A stretch of 9,459 nt of DNA, from assembly GCA_903901375.1 (NCBI GenBank), contig CAIUQV010000296.1:1-9459 (forward strand), in the 5' to 3' direction. Below the pieces are notes generated by a model. It saw only the letters and a program-made list of their open reading frames with translations. It ran no database searches and was not told the DNA's origin. This DNA is from an uncultured Ignavibacteriota bacterium. GTDB lineage: Bacteria > Bacteroidota > Ignavibacteria > Tepidaquicellales > Tepidaquicellaceae. Positions 1-6,208 of this stretch are shown one piece after another (positions within the stretch are counted from its first letter, which is position 1; every line of letters starts with the position of its first letter). A program made the position numbers and the translations under genes.

Positions 1-1
1 C

Positions 2-625
2 CGATTAAAAGATGGCAGAACCATCATCGGAACTCGTCCGGTCTCTTACATGCCGGGCACAGATCAAAAATCAATAGACCGCAGACATCGCTTCGGCAAT
101 ACTGCGAAGTTCTCTAAAGCTGTAAATTCGATTCCTGCTTTGAAGTCCGTATGGGATAACGCTACACCGAACAACATATCTCCGTACAACGGTATCTTCA
201 AAGCAAGCTATCCATACGTTACACCGACAGATATTTCAGATACCGCTAAGGTTGTGCCGTTACTCTTTGGGTTCGACATCACAACCACAAACGTCACTAT
301 CAATGAAACGTCTGTCACTGTAGCAATCAGCGCAATCGGTAATAACGCAGGCATAGATCCGCTCGTTGAAACCGGCATCCAGCTTGCTGTCGTTATCAAA
401 TGCAAAGACGCTACGGTTGAAGAACTTCCGTCTTTGATGCTAATACCGTTAAAGTCAGCAGTCCTCCCGACAACTCTTAGTGGTTCTTTATCTTTCACTA
501 TTACACTGTCAGACCAGGACTCTGAACTCTATACACTCTTTACCACTCACAAGAGCTACTTTGCACTCGTAACTCTCACTGAAGACGGTAAAGCCGTTCA
601 TTATTCCGTAAACTTAACAAACTAA
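2..625 (+). CDS. DUF6266-like protein of unknown function, paralogue 1 (5' end outside window)
   Basis: The reading frame is open from base 2, so the ATG at position 50 is internal and the true start lies upstream. The visible N-terminus (about GRTIIGTRPVSYMPGTD) aligns with residues 27-43 of the next paralogue, so roughly 22 residues are probably missing. Order seen: end of a Gly/Arg-rich segment with G-x-R-P; an RR-x-RF motif; a helical stretch ending in NGIFKASYP; then a beta-rich C-terminal half with alternating hydrophobic strands (QLAVVIKCK, SLSFTITL, SYFALVTL). No signal peptide, membrane segment or catalytic motif is visible. The layout resembles DUF6266 proteins of Bacteroidota (function unknown, about 200 residues); this assignment comes from pattern memory, not a search. 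The gene ends in TAA, followed by a repeat-rich gap. Sure that it codes, moderately sure of the family. Confidence 0.8.
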   Translation, partial: RLKDGRTIIGTRPVSYMPGTDQKSIDRRHRFGNTAKFSKAVNSIPALKSVWDNATPNNISPYNGIFKASYPYVTPTDISDTAKVVPLLFGFDITTTNVTINETSVTVAISAIGNNAGIDPLVETGIQLAVVIKCKDATVEELPSLMLIPLKSAVLPTTLSGSLSFTITLSDQDSELYTLFTTHKSYFALVTLTEDGKAVHYSVNLTN

Positions 626-660
626 AGAACAATGAACACCCGAGGTAAAATACACTCTTT

Positions 661-726
661 AATTCCCCTCCGGTCGCAGATCCGACGTGGCGGAAGGGGT
701 GTCTGCTCAGCAGACGGGGTGGTTCT
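661..726 (+). repeat. GC-rich palindromic dispersed repeat, family A copy 1
   Basis: It starts AATTCCCCTCC and ends CGGGGTGGTTCT, like the copy at 751-792. The interior differs: it carries a GTCG...CGAC palindrome (about 673-686) and a GTCTGC-TCA-GCAGAC hairpin (701-715). The shared ends with a different interior mark a repeat family with swappable hairpin modules. Similar CCCCTCC...GGAGGGG...GGGGTGGTT elements are, to my knowledge, common in Bacteroidota and Chlorobiota intergenic DNA. Confidence 0.75.
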
Positions 727-750
727 CTTTAAGAATCTTTCGCTCTTTAA

Positions 751-792
751 AATTCCCCTCCTTTGGAGGGGTGCCGAAGGCGGGGTGGTTCT
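751..792 (+). repeat. GC-rich palindromic dispersed repeat, family A copy 2
   Basis: It has the same ends as the copy at 661-726 (AATTCCCCTCC and CGGGGTGGTTCT). The interior is a simple CCCCTCC-TTT-GGAGGGG hairpin (755-771) followed by a short GCCGAAGGC palindrome (773-781). A CTCTTTAA-like flank precedes both copies. Confidence 0.75.
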
Positions 793-953
793 CCTAAAAA
801 GAACAGGAAGGTTCACGGACAAATTGCAATCTGTTCTCAAAAATCTGTCCGGCTCAATACTCTTATCAGTATTCCTGATAGCAGTAACACCGGCATCCGT
901 AAACTCCGTGCAATCTCTGTCCGTCACCAATCCTTATCTTACCTCATCCATCT

Positions 954-976
954 CAGGGGGCCTCATCCGCCCCCTG
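954..976 (+). repeat. Perfect 8-bp GC-rich hairpin, possible weak terminator
   Basis: CAGGGGGC at 954-961 pairs perfectly with GCCCCCTG at 969-976 across a 7-base loop. TTTATAAA follows, which is only weakly T-rich. It could be a terminator for paralogue 1, about 330 bp upstream. In this repeat-filled gap a dispersed palindrome is as likely. Confidence 0.4.
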
Positions 977-980
977 TTTA

Positions 981-1037
981 TAAAGAGTAACGCAAGCATC
1001 CTTGCTTGCAGTCCTTCTTTTCTAAAGAGTAACGCAA
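981..1037 (+). repeat. Direct repeat TAAAGAGTAACGCAA (two copies) with an embedded hairpin
   Basis: TAAAGAGTAACGCAA occurs at 981-995 and again, identical, at 1023-1037. The first copy runs into a perfect 7-bp hairpin, GCAAGCA (992-998) with TGCTTGC (1003-1009) and a 4-base loop. The second copy lacks the hairpin. This looks like a partial duplication of a dispersed element. Confidence 0.6.
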
Positions 1038-1049
1038 ATCCAAGAATCT

Positions 1050-1103
1050 GTCATTCCTACTCGCGAAGCAGATACGCGAAGCGTTTCTTAGCAGGAATCT
1101 CTA
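1050..1103 (+). repeat. GTCATTCCT...AGCAGGAATCTCTACT palindromic repeat, enlarged loop
   Basis: Same family as the elements at 2126-2160 and 7582-7614. The ends ATTCCT (1053-1058) and AGGAAT (1093-1098) pair. The usual 9-base loop is replaced by about 30 bases that include two CGCGAAGC copies (1062-1069, 1075-1082) and an ACGC-GAA-GCGT mini-hairpin. The right flank CTCTACTATT is shared with the copy at 2126. Confidence 0.7.
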
Positions 1104-1194
1104 CTATTAAAATCGTTTTTGTTTGCATTCTCTTATTCTCTTGTTTCTATGCTATCATTGTATCTGGATTATCTGTTATTCAAATAAGTCCATT

Positions 1195-1256
1195 AATTCA
1201 AATTTCAAATTTTAAATGTAATTTTGAAATTTCAAATTTGAAGTTTCAAATTCTTC
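1195..1256. repeat. AT-rich AAATTTCAAATTT repeat tract
   Basis: At least three overlapping copies of ATTTCAAAT-like words lie here (about 1202-1210, 1229-1237, 1243-1251). They occur with TTTTGAAATTT on the same strand, so the tract can fold back imperfectly. It ends about 55 bp before the SD of the next gene. It could hold that gene's promoter, but no clear -35/-10 or TAnnTTTG box was picked out. Confidence 0.55.
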
Positions 1257-1309
1257 AATTTCGCAATACAGTTGTAAATCAAACTAACATTTTATCAACA
1301 ATAAATAAT

Positions 1310-1315
1310 AAAGGA
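1310..1315 (+). promoter_or_regulatory. Shine-Dalgarno site of paralogue 2
   Basis: AAAGGA lies 8 bases upstream of the ATG at 1324 and supports that start. Several other starts in this window have no obvious SD. Confidence 0.65.
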
Positions 1316-1323
1316 TCACAAAA

Positions 1324-2049
1324 ATGGCTCTACTAATCGTTCCATCACCGCTCGGAAGAATCTCTGGTCGCATAGGCGACGTTGTCTTCCGTAACTACCC
1401 CGGCAAAACAGTCGTAGGCATCCGCCCGCAGTCTTTCACTCCGGGCTCTGACATTGCTTCTGTGAATCGCAGACTTCGCTTTAAACTCACTGCAATGCTA
1501 TCAAAGTGTATCAAAAACTTTCAACCCGCTTATGACCTCTGGTCTCAGCACACAAACAGAAAAATGTCCGCCTACAACCTTATCTTTAAAAACAATTATA
1601 AGGCTGTCTTCTTTGACTATATCTCTGACTACGTTCAGATATTTCCCAAAATTGATTTCCTAATCAAACCTGATTCCTTATCCATCAACAAAGAATCGTT
1701 CCGCATAAACTTCATCCCCGAAGATTCTCATCTCACTGGTATCAATTCGCCAAAGTATCTTCAGTTGGCAGCAATCATTTTCTGCAAAGAACCAATTGAT
1801 CAGTCCGATTCAAAGTTCAATTTCATAAACTATCTCTCTGCACCCATAGAAATACTCGAAGGTCAGAACCTCTCATTCAATCTGTTCTTCTCCGAAAATC
1901 AGGAGTCTCCCGCCGAATCCCTGACCCAGCAGGACTCGGCAGCATTCTCCCGCTACAGTTATCATTCTGTCTTCGTCTCGTTCCTCGCTCTCAACAGCGA
2001 AAAAACATTCATCCGGAATTCTCAAACTATCAGCCTCCTAAACACATGA
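1324..2049 (+). CDS. DUF6266-like protein of unknown function, paralogue 2 (complete)
   Basis: This 241-residue protein starts at an ATG with a good SD. Residues 11-21 (GRISGRIGDVV) are a glycine-rich opening, followed by G-x-R-P at 32-35 and RR-x-RF at 49-53. Residues 54-92 are probably helical and end in NLIFKNNY. Residues 100-241 look beta-rich, with strands such as LQLAAIIFCK (146-155) and VFVSFLAL (216-223). In a 28-residue block (26-53) I count about half identical positions with paralogue 1. The order (GxxGxVV, R-x-P, basic motif, helical part, beta domain) recalls DUF6266 of Bacteroidota, whose role is not known. There is no signal peptide, so it is probably cytoplasmic or part of a particle; the latter is speculation. 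Family call moderate, gene call strong. Confidence 0.85.
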   Translation: MALLIVPSPLGRISGRIGDVVFRNYPGKTVVGIRPQSFTPGSDIASVNRRLRFKLTAMLSKCIKNFQPAYDLWSQHTNRKMSAYNLIFKNNYKAVFFDYISDYVQIFPKIDFLIKPDSLSINKESFRINFIPEDSHLTGINSPKYLQLAAIIFCKEPIDQSDSKFNFINYLSAPIEILEGQNLSFNLFFSENQESPAESLTQQDSAAFSRYSYHSVFVSFLALNSEKTFIRNSQTISLLNT

Positions 2050-2125
2050 TACTGAAAGCACATATGATAATATTATCACTGCTTGATCCTGTATTAAACA
2101 TTTCAGTTGTGAATTCTTCACCTCT

Positions 2126-2160
2126 GTCATTCCTGCATGATTTTAGCAGGAATCTCTACT
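2126..2160 (+). repeat. GTCATTCCTGC palindromic repeat, standard form
   Basis: ATTCCTGC (2129-2136) pairs perfectly with GCAGGAAT (2146-2153) across a 9-base loop. The left end GTC and right end CTCTACT match the copies at 1050 and 7582. A related element follows 16 bases later, in the gap between paralogues 2 and 3. Confidence 0.75.
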
Positions 2161-2176
2161 ATTGTAATTCCTATTT

Positions 2177-2208
2177 GTCATCCCCGCATGTTTTTGGCGG
2201 GGATCCCG
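2177..2208 (+). repeat. GTCATCCCCGC palindromic repeat, GC-rich variant
   Basis: ATCCCCGC (2180-2187) pairs perfectly with GCGGGGAT (2197-2204). The layout GTCAT-arm-CATGTTTTT-arm is the same as in the GTCATTCCTGC elements. Two T-to-C changes in one arm are matched by compensating changes in the other, so pairing is kept. A further GGGAATCC stretch at 2224-2231 may be a decayed end of another copy. Confidence 0.7.
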
Positions 2209-2273
2209 TTTTTGCTCTTTATCGGGAATCCATTTTTCGTACAATTATTTAAAAACCATAACCAAACAATACC

Positions 2274-2969
2274 ATGAAAACAAAACAGTTCAAATCAGCA
2301 TTAACAAACTCAGTTCTAAGCATCGAAATACTAAAAGACTTCTGGTCAATGTTCCCCGACCTCTACAAGTATGATGACCCAAAGAAAGCATTCAATTATG
2401 CTAACTCAGAAAACTTCAAAGACAACATCTTTGAATTTGAACCGCAGCTCGTTCCTTATTCCGATTATGATGTTAAAATCAGTAAATATGAAATCACCGA
2501 AAAGTATTTCAGGGTTACAGTTGATAAATCAATAAACGATGAAAACAAATACTCAGTTAACTTCGACGGTTGTGTATCATTCGTAAACGGTGTTAAAAAG
2601 AAACTGGTAAACCCGAAAGAATACTGCCGACTCGTTATCATTCACGTTATGACCAATCCCGTCGTTCCGGGCAAGCAAAAGTTCGTAATCAGCAATGCTC
2701 TTTCTGAACCAAAGTTATACTCCAAAAACAAAAAGAGAATTTTCAGTATTCCAATATCAGCCGAACTTAACAAAGAATTCAACTCATTCAAATATCATCG
2801 CACTTATGCCTTCTTCATTAACTTCTTTACCGAAATAGAGGAAAACGATAACGGCGAATCCATTACAATCGAAAACGTTATATCTTCTTCCTGTACGTTC
2901 CCCCTCAGCTCTATGCTCTTAGAAGACTCCGATATTGAAATCAAATTCCCCCCTCATTTTGAAGATTAA
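2274..2969 (+). CDS. Protein of unknown function, diverged and N-terminally shorter paralogue 3
   Basis: This 231-residue protein starts at an ATG; an in-frame stop at 2259-2261 rules out a much longer start. It opens at FKSALTNSVLSIEILKDFW, which lines up with the helical part of paralogues 1 and 2 (for example residues 53-73 of paralogue 2). It therefore lacks the glycine-rich GxxGxVV...RP segment. The rest follows the same order: beta strands CRLVIIHVM (118-126), then a long insert, then a YHRTYAFFINFF strand near residue 174. Identity to the other two is low, so the relationship rests on shared order and position. No SD, signal peptide, membrane segment or enzymatic motif is visible. Function unknown. 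Confidence 0.75.
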   Translation: MKTKQFKSALTNSVLSIEILKDFWSMFPDLYKYDDPKKAFNYANSENFKDNIFEFEPQLVPYSDYDVKISKYEITEKYFRVTVDKSINDENKYSVNFDGCVSFVNGVKKKLVNPKEYCRLVIIHVMTNPVVPGKQKFVISNALSEPKLYSKNKKRIFSIPISAELNKEFNSFKYHRTYAFFINFFTEIEENDNGESITIENVISSSCTFPLSSMLLEDSDIEIKFPPHFED

Positions 2970-3080
2970 ATATATTTCGATATTCCGTCATTGCTTTCGG
3001 AAATAAATTGGTATAAACTTGAATATTGTTTGAAACACGAATGCATGAATTGAAAACCAGGAAGGTGTAAACGTAAATAA

Positions 3081-3099
3081 CCCCCGGTGTACCCGGGGG
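3081..3099. repeat. REP-like hairpin CCCCCGG/CCGGGGG
   Basis: CCCCCGG (3081-3087) pairs perfectly with CCGGGGG (3093-3099) across a 5-base loop. It is flanked by AATTA rather than a T-run, so it is more REP-like than terminator-like. Confidence 0.7.
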
Positions 3100-3145
3100 A
3101 ATTACTACTAAAGTCACGCAAATTTCTAAAAGTTCTTAGATAAAG

Positions 3146-3165
3146 CCCACGACTTTAGTCGTAGG
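3146..3165. repeat. REP-like hairpin CCCACGACT/AGTCGTAGG
   Basis: A 9-bp stem with one mismatch and a 2-base loop. The sequence AAAGCCCACGACTTTAGTCGT is of the type commonly seen as REP or IS200-like terminal hairpins. The CTAAAGTCACG at 3108-3118 resembles a decayed half of the same element. Confidence 0.65.
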
Positions 3166-3187
3166 ATATTGAACAGGAATATATTGT

Positions 3188-3203
3188 AACCGTTTTAACG
3201 GTT
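3188..3203. repeat. Hairpin AACCGTT/AACGGTT
   Basis: A perfect 7-bp stem with a TT loop. On the plus strand TTATAAAA follows, so a weak terminator for paralogue 3 cannot be excluded, but the stem has only three GC pairs and lies over 200 bp away. Its place next to two other REP-like hairpins favours a repeat. Confidence 0.55.
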
Positions 3204-3287
3204 TTATAAAACGAATGATAAAAAATACGATGTCATAATTTATATATATCTGTTTGGATAATCTCGGTCGGTTAAAGTAAATCTCTC

Positions 3288-4322
3288 TTACTTAAACTCT
3301 GCCTTTGCTTTGAACTTTTCCATGTTGATATAGTCCTTGTAAACCTGTAACACTTCGGGTGATGAATCTACTCTCATGTTTGATATTACTCCTTTGTGGT
3401 CATCGAATGAAGAGTGCCAGTATGATATTGCCTTAATTCTCGGATACATTCCGCTGAGTATTGTTTCAAACGCTTCCTTTATCCATTCGGCTTTGCTGCC
3501 TGATTTAGGGTCTTCTACTACTCCGAACTCTGCTATAGCAAGCGGCTTGTTCTTCGATATTTTTTCCATCTGCCAGTATGCACTCTGAAACACACTTAAA
3601 AAACTCGTCCATTCCCAGCCTGGCTTTTGTGACCCGTAAACACTCATCCCTATCCAGTCTATGTAGTCGTCTCCCGGGTAATACTCCTTCATCTTGTTCC
3701 AGCTTTTGTTCGGCTCGGATACTGCATTGACGTGAAACATCCACGTTATGTTATCTGCTTTTTCTTCTTTCATCAATTCTACAACGTGTCTGTGTGCTTC
3801 TACGTAAAGTTCGGCACCTTCTTTCTTTCCGTTATGTGTTCCGCTCCATGGAAACCAGTTGCCGTTCATTTCTGGCGCAAACTCAACAAGCAGGGGCTTT
3901 CCGTACTTCTTCGCGTCCTTTGCCCATTTGCGTAAATCGTCGTCATAAGTGCCATCAGCTATTTCTTCAAGCCCGTAAACAGGGTCTGCTCTCCCCGATC
4001 TCCAATCGTGCCTTGGCATTATTCTTATGTATGGAACTGAATTAAACTTTGCTATAGTCTTTACGTTCTCAAGAGGAAATTTTATTCCCCAGAACCAGCT
4101 GTTTGAAAAACATATCCACACTGGATTGCTGCCCGTAAGGTTTATGTATTCATTTATCCTGTCAGTCGTTACGCTGTCTTCTGTGCTTCCCATATCGGGA
4201 AATACTCCTGCGTATATTCCTGTTGACGGCGGTATCAGCTTTTTGCCCTTTACAGGCTGACCGTACGTTAAAACAGGTATAAGTAGAAACGTTATTAATA
4301 TTATTATGTTCTTAATTTTCAA
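3288..4322 (-). CDS. Secreted GH26-family glycoside hydrolase (beta-mannanase-like)
   Basis: This 344-residue protein probably cleaves beta-linked polysaccharide outside the cytoplasm. Residues 1-21 form a signal peptide (KIKN, then a hydrophobic core) with likely cleavage near TYG-Q; there is no lipobox. The GH26 signatures are clear: residues 147-159 (EFAPEMNGNWFPW) hold the presumed acid/base Glu151, and residues 262-267 (AIAEFG) hold the presumed nucleophile Glu265. YPGDDYIDWIGMSVYG (215-230) is also typical. GH26 enzymes usually have His just before the acid/base Glu; here it is Pro150. The start is TTG, chosen because it gives an intact signal peptide and the next Met is residue 44. It overlaps the channel gene by 11 bp, so translational coupling is likely. 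Substrate cannot be told: mannan is the classic one, but beta-glucans and xylans are known for relatives. Confidence 0.85.
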   Translation of the reverse strand: MKIKNIIILITFLLIPVLTYGQPVKGKKLIPPSTGIYAGVFPDMGSTEDSVTTDRINEYINLTGSNPVWICFSNSWFWGIKFPLENVKTIAKFNSVPYIRIMPRHDWRSGRADPVYGLEEIADGTYDDDLRKWAKDAKKYGKPLLVEFAPEMNGNWFPWSGTHNGKKEGAELYVEAHRHVVELMKEEKADNITWMFHVNAVSEPNKSWNKMKEYYPGDDYIDWIGMSVYGSQKPGWEWTSFLSVFQSAYWQMEKISKNKPLAIAEFGVVEDPKSGSKAEWIKEAFETILSGMYPRIKAISYWHSSFDDHKGVISNMRVDSSPEVLQVYKDYINMEKFKAKAEFK

Positions 4323-5247
4323 TCTTTTCTGTTAAGTTTAATCTCTCTAAATCGATCAGTAATTGACCGCCGTCATTTGTCAGTATTCCTCTTGCAAACT
4401 TTACGCCCCATAGAATCTCGTCGTGCCTGTATGAGTACCTTGAGTTCACTGTCTGTATGAATGTATCGTCGTATGCTTTAAACAGTATTAAAAACTCTGC
4501 CTCTGATTTGTGAAAATCTTCCTGAGTCTTGCCGTACATCGGACTGCTCTCGTCTATAATGTGATTTGCCGTCCACATAGAAGGAAAGAATACAATCTTG
4601 TCGTACTCAAGCTTTAATGTGTAAAACTTCCGCTTCTCTTCTCCGTTATCCGTCTCAAGCCACGATGCCATTACCTTCAGCTCCGCATCCATCATTACAG
4701 TAGAATACGCATTCGCAAGCCTGAACTGAAAAGCCGATAATCCGTTTTCCCATTTTGTTATTATTGCATTACTGCTGTATTTAATGTTAGTTGCAGGTCT
4801 TGAAAACCTTCCGTACAGCAGACCCGTCGCAATTGCAAATACCATCAGCCCTATTCCCGCCTCCAGTGTTGCAATCACGTTCGTTGAAAAATTCTGTGGG
4901 TTAACTCTTCCGAACCCTACAGTTGTAAGAGTCTGTGCACTGAAGAAGAATGCGTTTATGAAACTGTGAAAGAATCCCTGCGATACTTCGATTCCAAGAT
5001 GCTCTACCCCTGCCAGGTAATATGCAAATGAGAAAACTATGTTTGTTAACACATAAAATACAAGCGAGTGGAAGAAAAACTTTCCCCACGATTCGTTTAT
5101 CAGGTAATGGTAAAGATTAAACGACTCAAGTTTGCCTATCCCTGTCTTTAATACGTTAAAGTTTCCGTTCCTGTCTATTATTCTCTGAGTGTGTGTCTGG
5201 AATTTTGAACTCAGACCTGTGTCTTCCAATCCTTTATTTTTATTCAT
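4312..5247 (-). CDS. Inward-rectifier potassium channel (KirBac type)
   Basis: A 311-residue inner-membrane K+ channel subunit, expected to act as a tetramer. Order: N-terminal amphipathic part (about 1-55), membrane helix 1 (about 58-79), pore helix, selectivity filter T109-V-G-F-G113, membrane helix 2 (about 126-147), then a cytoplasmic Kir domain (about 150-300). That domain includes NSRYSYRHDEILWGVKF (268-284), which is diagnostic of Kir channels. The filter is TVGFG instead of the commoner TVGYG; both are known in K+ channels. I chose the ATG at 5247 over a TTG at 5265 because GAGGA lies 6 bases upstream of the ATG. The start overlaps the methyltransferase stop as ATGAATAA (8 bp), and the 3' end overlaps the GH26 start, so all three genes should be one transcript. 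Confidence 0.9.
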   Translation of the reverse strand: MNKNKGLEDTGLSSKFQTHTQRIIDRNGNFNVLKTGIGKLESFNLYHYLINESWGKFFFHSLVFYVLTNIVFSFAYYLAGVEHLGIEVSQGFFHSFINAFFFSAQTLTTVGFGRVNPQNFSTNVIATLEAGIGLMVFAIATGLLYGRFSRPATNIKYSSNAIITKWENGLSAFQFRLANAYSTVMMDAELKVMASWLETDNGEEKRKFYTLKLEYDKIVFFPSMWTANHIIDESSPMYGKTQEDFHKSEAEFLILFKAYDDTFIQTVNSRYSYRHDEILWGVKFARGILTNDGGQLLIDLERLNLTEKIEN

Positions 5248-6055
5248 TGCCGTTCCTCGCTGCAAAGTTTAGAAATGCATCTGCTGCAAATGTGTTGAAT
5301 ACCTTCTTCGATAAGTTGTATAAATATCCTTTGTTCGATAACCTGTATGTAAACTTCAGTCTTTCTGCTTTGTTAAACCCGCTTTCTGAAAGCGTGTTCA
5401 TAAGCGTCCTTGATGTGAAGAAACTCCTGTGGTATAAAGGATGATTACCGCCCTTCCATTTATGTCCGCTTAACCTGAACTTTATGCTCTTTAAGTTTGG
5501 TACTTCTATCAGGAGTATTCCGTCTGGCGTCAGTAATTCTTTTATCTTCTTTAATTCCTCAATCGGTTCTAAAAAATGCTCAAGCACATGCCAGAGAGTT
5601 ATCATATCATACTTCCTGTTTTCAGAAATAAGTTCTTCAACCCGTTTGTTATAAACGCTCAATCCGAATTCATTCCCCGCAAAACCTAATGCAGTATTCG
5701 ATACATCAATACCTTCTCCGTTTATTCCTTCATCCTTGCACGATTTTAAAAACAACCCCGACCCGCACCCTATATCAAGTAAACTTAAATCTGCTTTACC
5801 TTTTGTAATCTCTTTGATTAATTCTGTCCGTTGTTTATTAATCTCAAATATTTCTCGTAAATGAGGATAGTTAGAATCTCCTCTGTAGTCTGTTCCTTTA
5901 AACTCAATCTGATAGTAGTCCTCGTATATAACGCTCTCATCCGGAGGGTTCAGCAGATACACCAGCCCGCAGGAATTACATTCTACTACCAGAAATTCCT
6001 TTTCCTTAATCCGTAATCTATTCTCACTGCTCTTGCAGTTTGGACAAACTCTCAT
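5240..6055 (-). CDS. Class I SAM-dependent methyltransferase with N-terminal zinc ribbon
   Basis: A 271-residue, probably cytoplasmic enzyme. Residues 4-29 hold two CxxC pairs (Cys4/Cys7 and Cys26/Cys29), a likely zinc ribbon. The Rossmann methyltransferase core begins with motif I LDIGCGSG (93-100), then Asp117 in EGIDVS for the SAM ribose, WHVLEHFLEP (155-164), LTPDGILLIEVPN (175-187), and a HRSFFTSRTL segment typical of the Methyltransf_23/13 group. Such proteins often methylate sugars or lipids in polysaccharide gene clusters; the target here is unknown. It starts with ATG and has no clear SD; the upstream 25 bp are very AT-rich. It appears to be the first gene of the operon with the K+ channel and GH26 gene. 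Function at family level is secure, substrate unknown. Confidence 0.87.
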   Translation of the reverse strand: MRVCPNCKSSENRLRIKEKEFLVVECNSCGLVYLLNPPDESVIYEDYYQIEFKGTDYRGDSNYPHLREIFEINKQRTELIKEITKGKADLSLLDIGCGSGLFLKSCKDEGINGEGIDVSNTALGFAGNEFGLSVYNKRVEELISENRKYDMITLWHVLEHFLEPIEELKKIKELLTPDGILLIEVPNLKSIKFRLSGHKWKGGNHPLYHRSFFTSRTLMNTLSESGFNKAERLKFTYRLSNKGYLYNLSKKVFNTFAADAFLNFAARNGNE

Positions 6056-6100
6056 ATACTATTTCTATAATAAATATAACTTTTTAAAGTAATCTCTCTA

Positions 6101-6190
6101 TCTCTAATTCGCGTAATTAGCTTAATTAGTGTAATTCGCGGACATCTTTTCTATGTGGACTCTGTGACTACTCTGTGTTCTCTGTGAACC
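6101..6190 (-). repeat. Composite dispersed repeat: AATTCGCG/AATTAG part plus phased CAC-GAG part
   Basis: The first part (6105-6140, plus strand) is AATTCGCG, TAATTAGC, TTAATTAGTG, TAATTCGCG in near-tandem. The second part (6151-6190), read on the minus strand, is four CACAGAG-type units with start-to-start spacing 9, 11 and 9 bases, preceded by GGTT. The same spacing occurs at 7790-7830. It lies between the methyltransferase start and the toxin stop and has no coding potential. Words of this kind are scattered in many Bacteroidota-like genomes. Confidence 0.7.
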
Positions 6191-6208
6191 TACCACTGAT
6201 TCTCTTCT

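Larger units (their letters stand above)
626..1323. other. Gene-free, repeat-packed gap between paralogues 1 and 2
   Basis: About 700 bp with no credible gene. Long open frames cross it on both strands, but their translations are repeat-derived (arginine, glycine and proline runs from GGGG/CCCC palindromes). It holds, in order: two copies of an AATTCCCCTCC...CGGGGTGGTTCT element (661-726, 751-792); a GC-rich hairpin (954-976); two copies of a TAAAGAGTAACGCAA direct repeat (981-995, 1023-1037); a short hairpin (992-1009); one GTCATTCCT...AGCAGGAATCTC element (1050-1103); and an AAATTTCAAATTT tract (1195-1256). The stretch from about 800 to 950 has no structure that I recognise. Confidence 0.75.
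2970..3287. other. Gene-free gap holding REP-like hairpins
   Basis: About 318 bp between the convergent ends of paralogue 3 (plus) and the GH26 gene (minus). No credible gene. Three strong palindromes lie in 3081-3203 and are listed separately. The first 110 bp show no structure that I recognise. No clean hairpin-plus-T-run terminator serves either gene. Confidence 0.7.

Noticed and set aside
50..625. ATG at 50 as the start of paralogue 1
   Set aside because: The frame is open and conserved back to base 2, matching residues of paralogue 2, so this Met is internal.
622..990. Other open frames across the same repeats (minus 622-930, plus 763-990)
   Set aside because: Both consist largely of repeat-encoded residues and neither has a start signal or family resemblance.
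632..1336. Open frame of 234 codons on the plus strand
   Set aside because: Its translation is built from palindromic repeats and AT tracts, it overlaps the well-supported start of paralogue 2 out of frame, and it has no SD or recognisable domain.
2046..2252. Open frame of 68 codons between paralogues 2 and 3
   Set aside because: It spans the two GTCAT palindromes and only overlaps the previous stop; no start signal and no domain.
3188..3210. Rho-independent terminator for paralogue 3
   Set aside because: The stem is AT-rich, the following T-run is short and broken, and the gene end is over 200 bp away; a repeat explains it better.
5248..5265. TTG at 5265 as the start of the Kir channel
   Set aside because: The ATG at 5247 has a GAGGA sequence 6 bases upstream; the TTG is less likely and adds no conserved residues.
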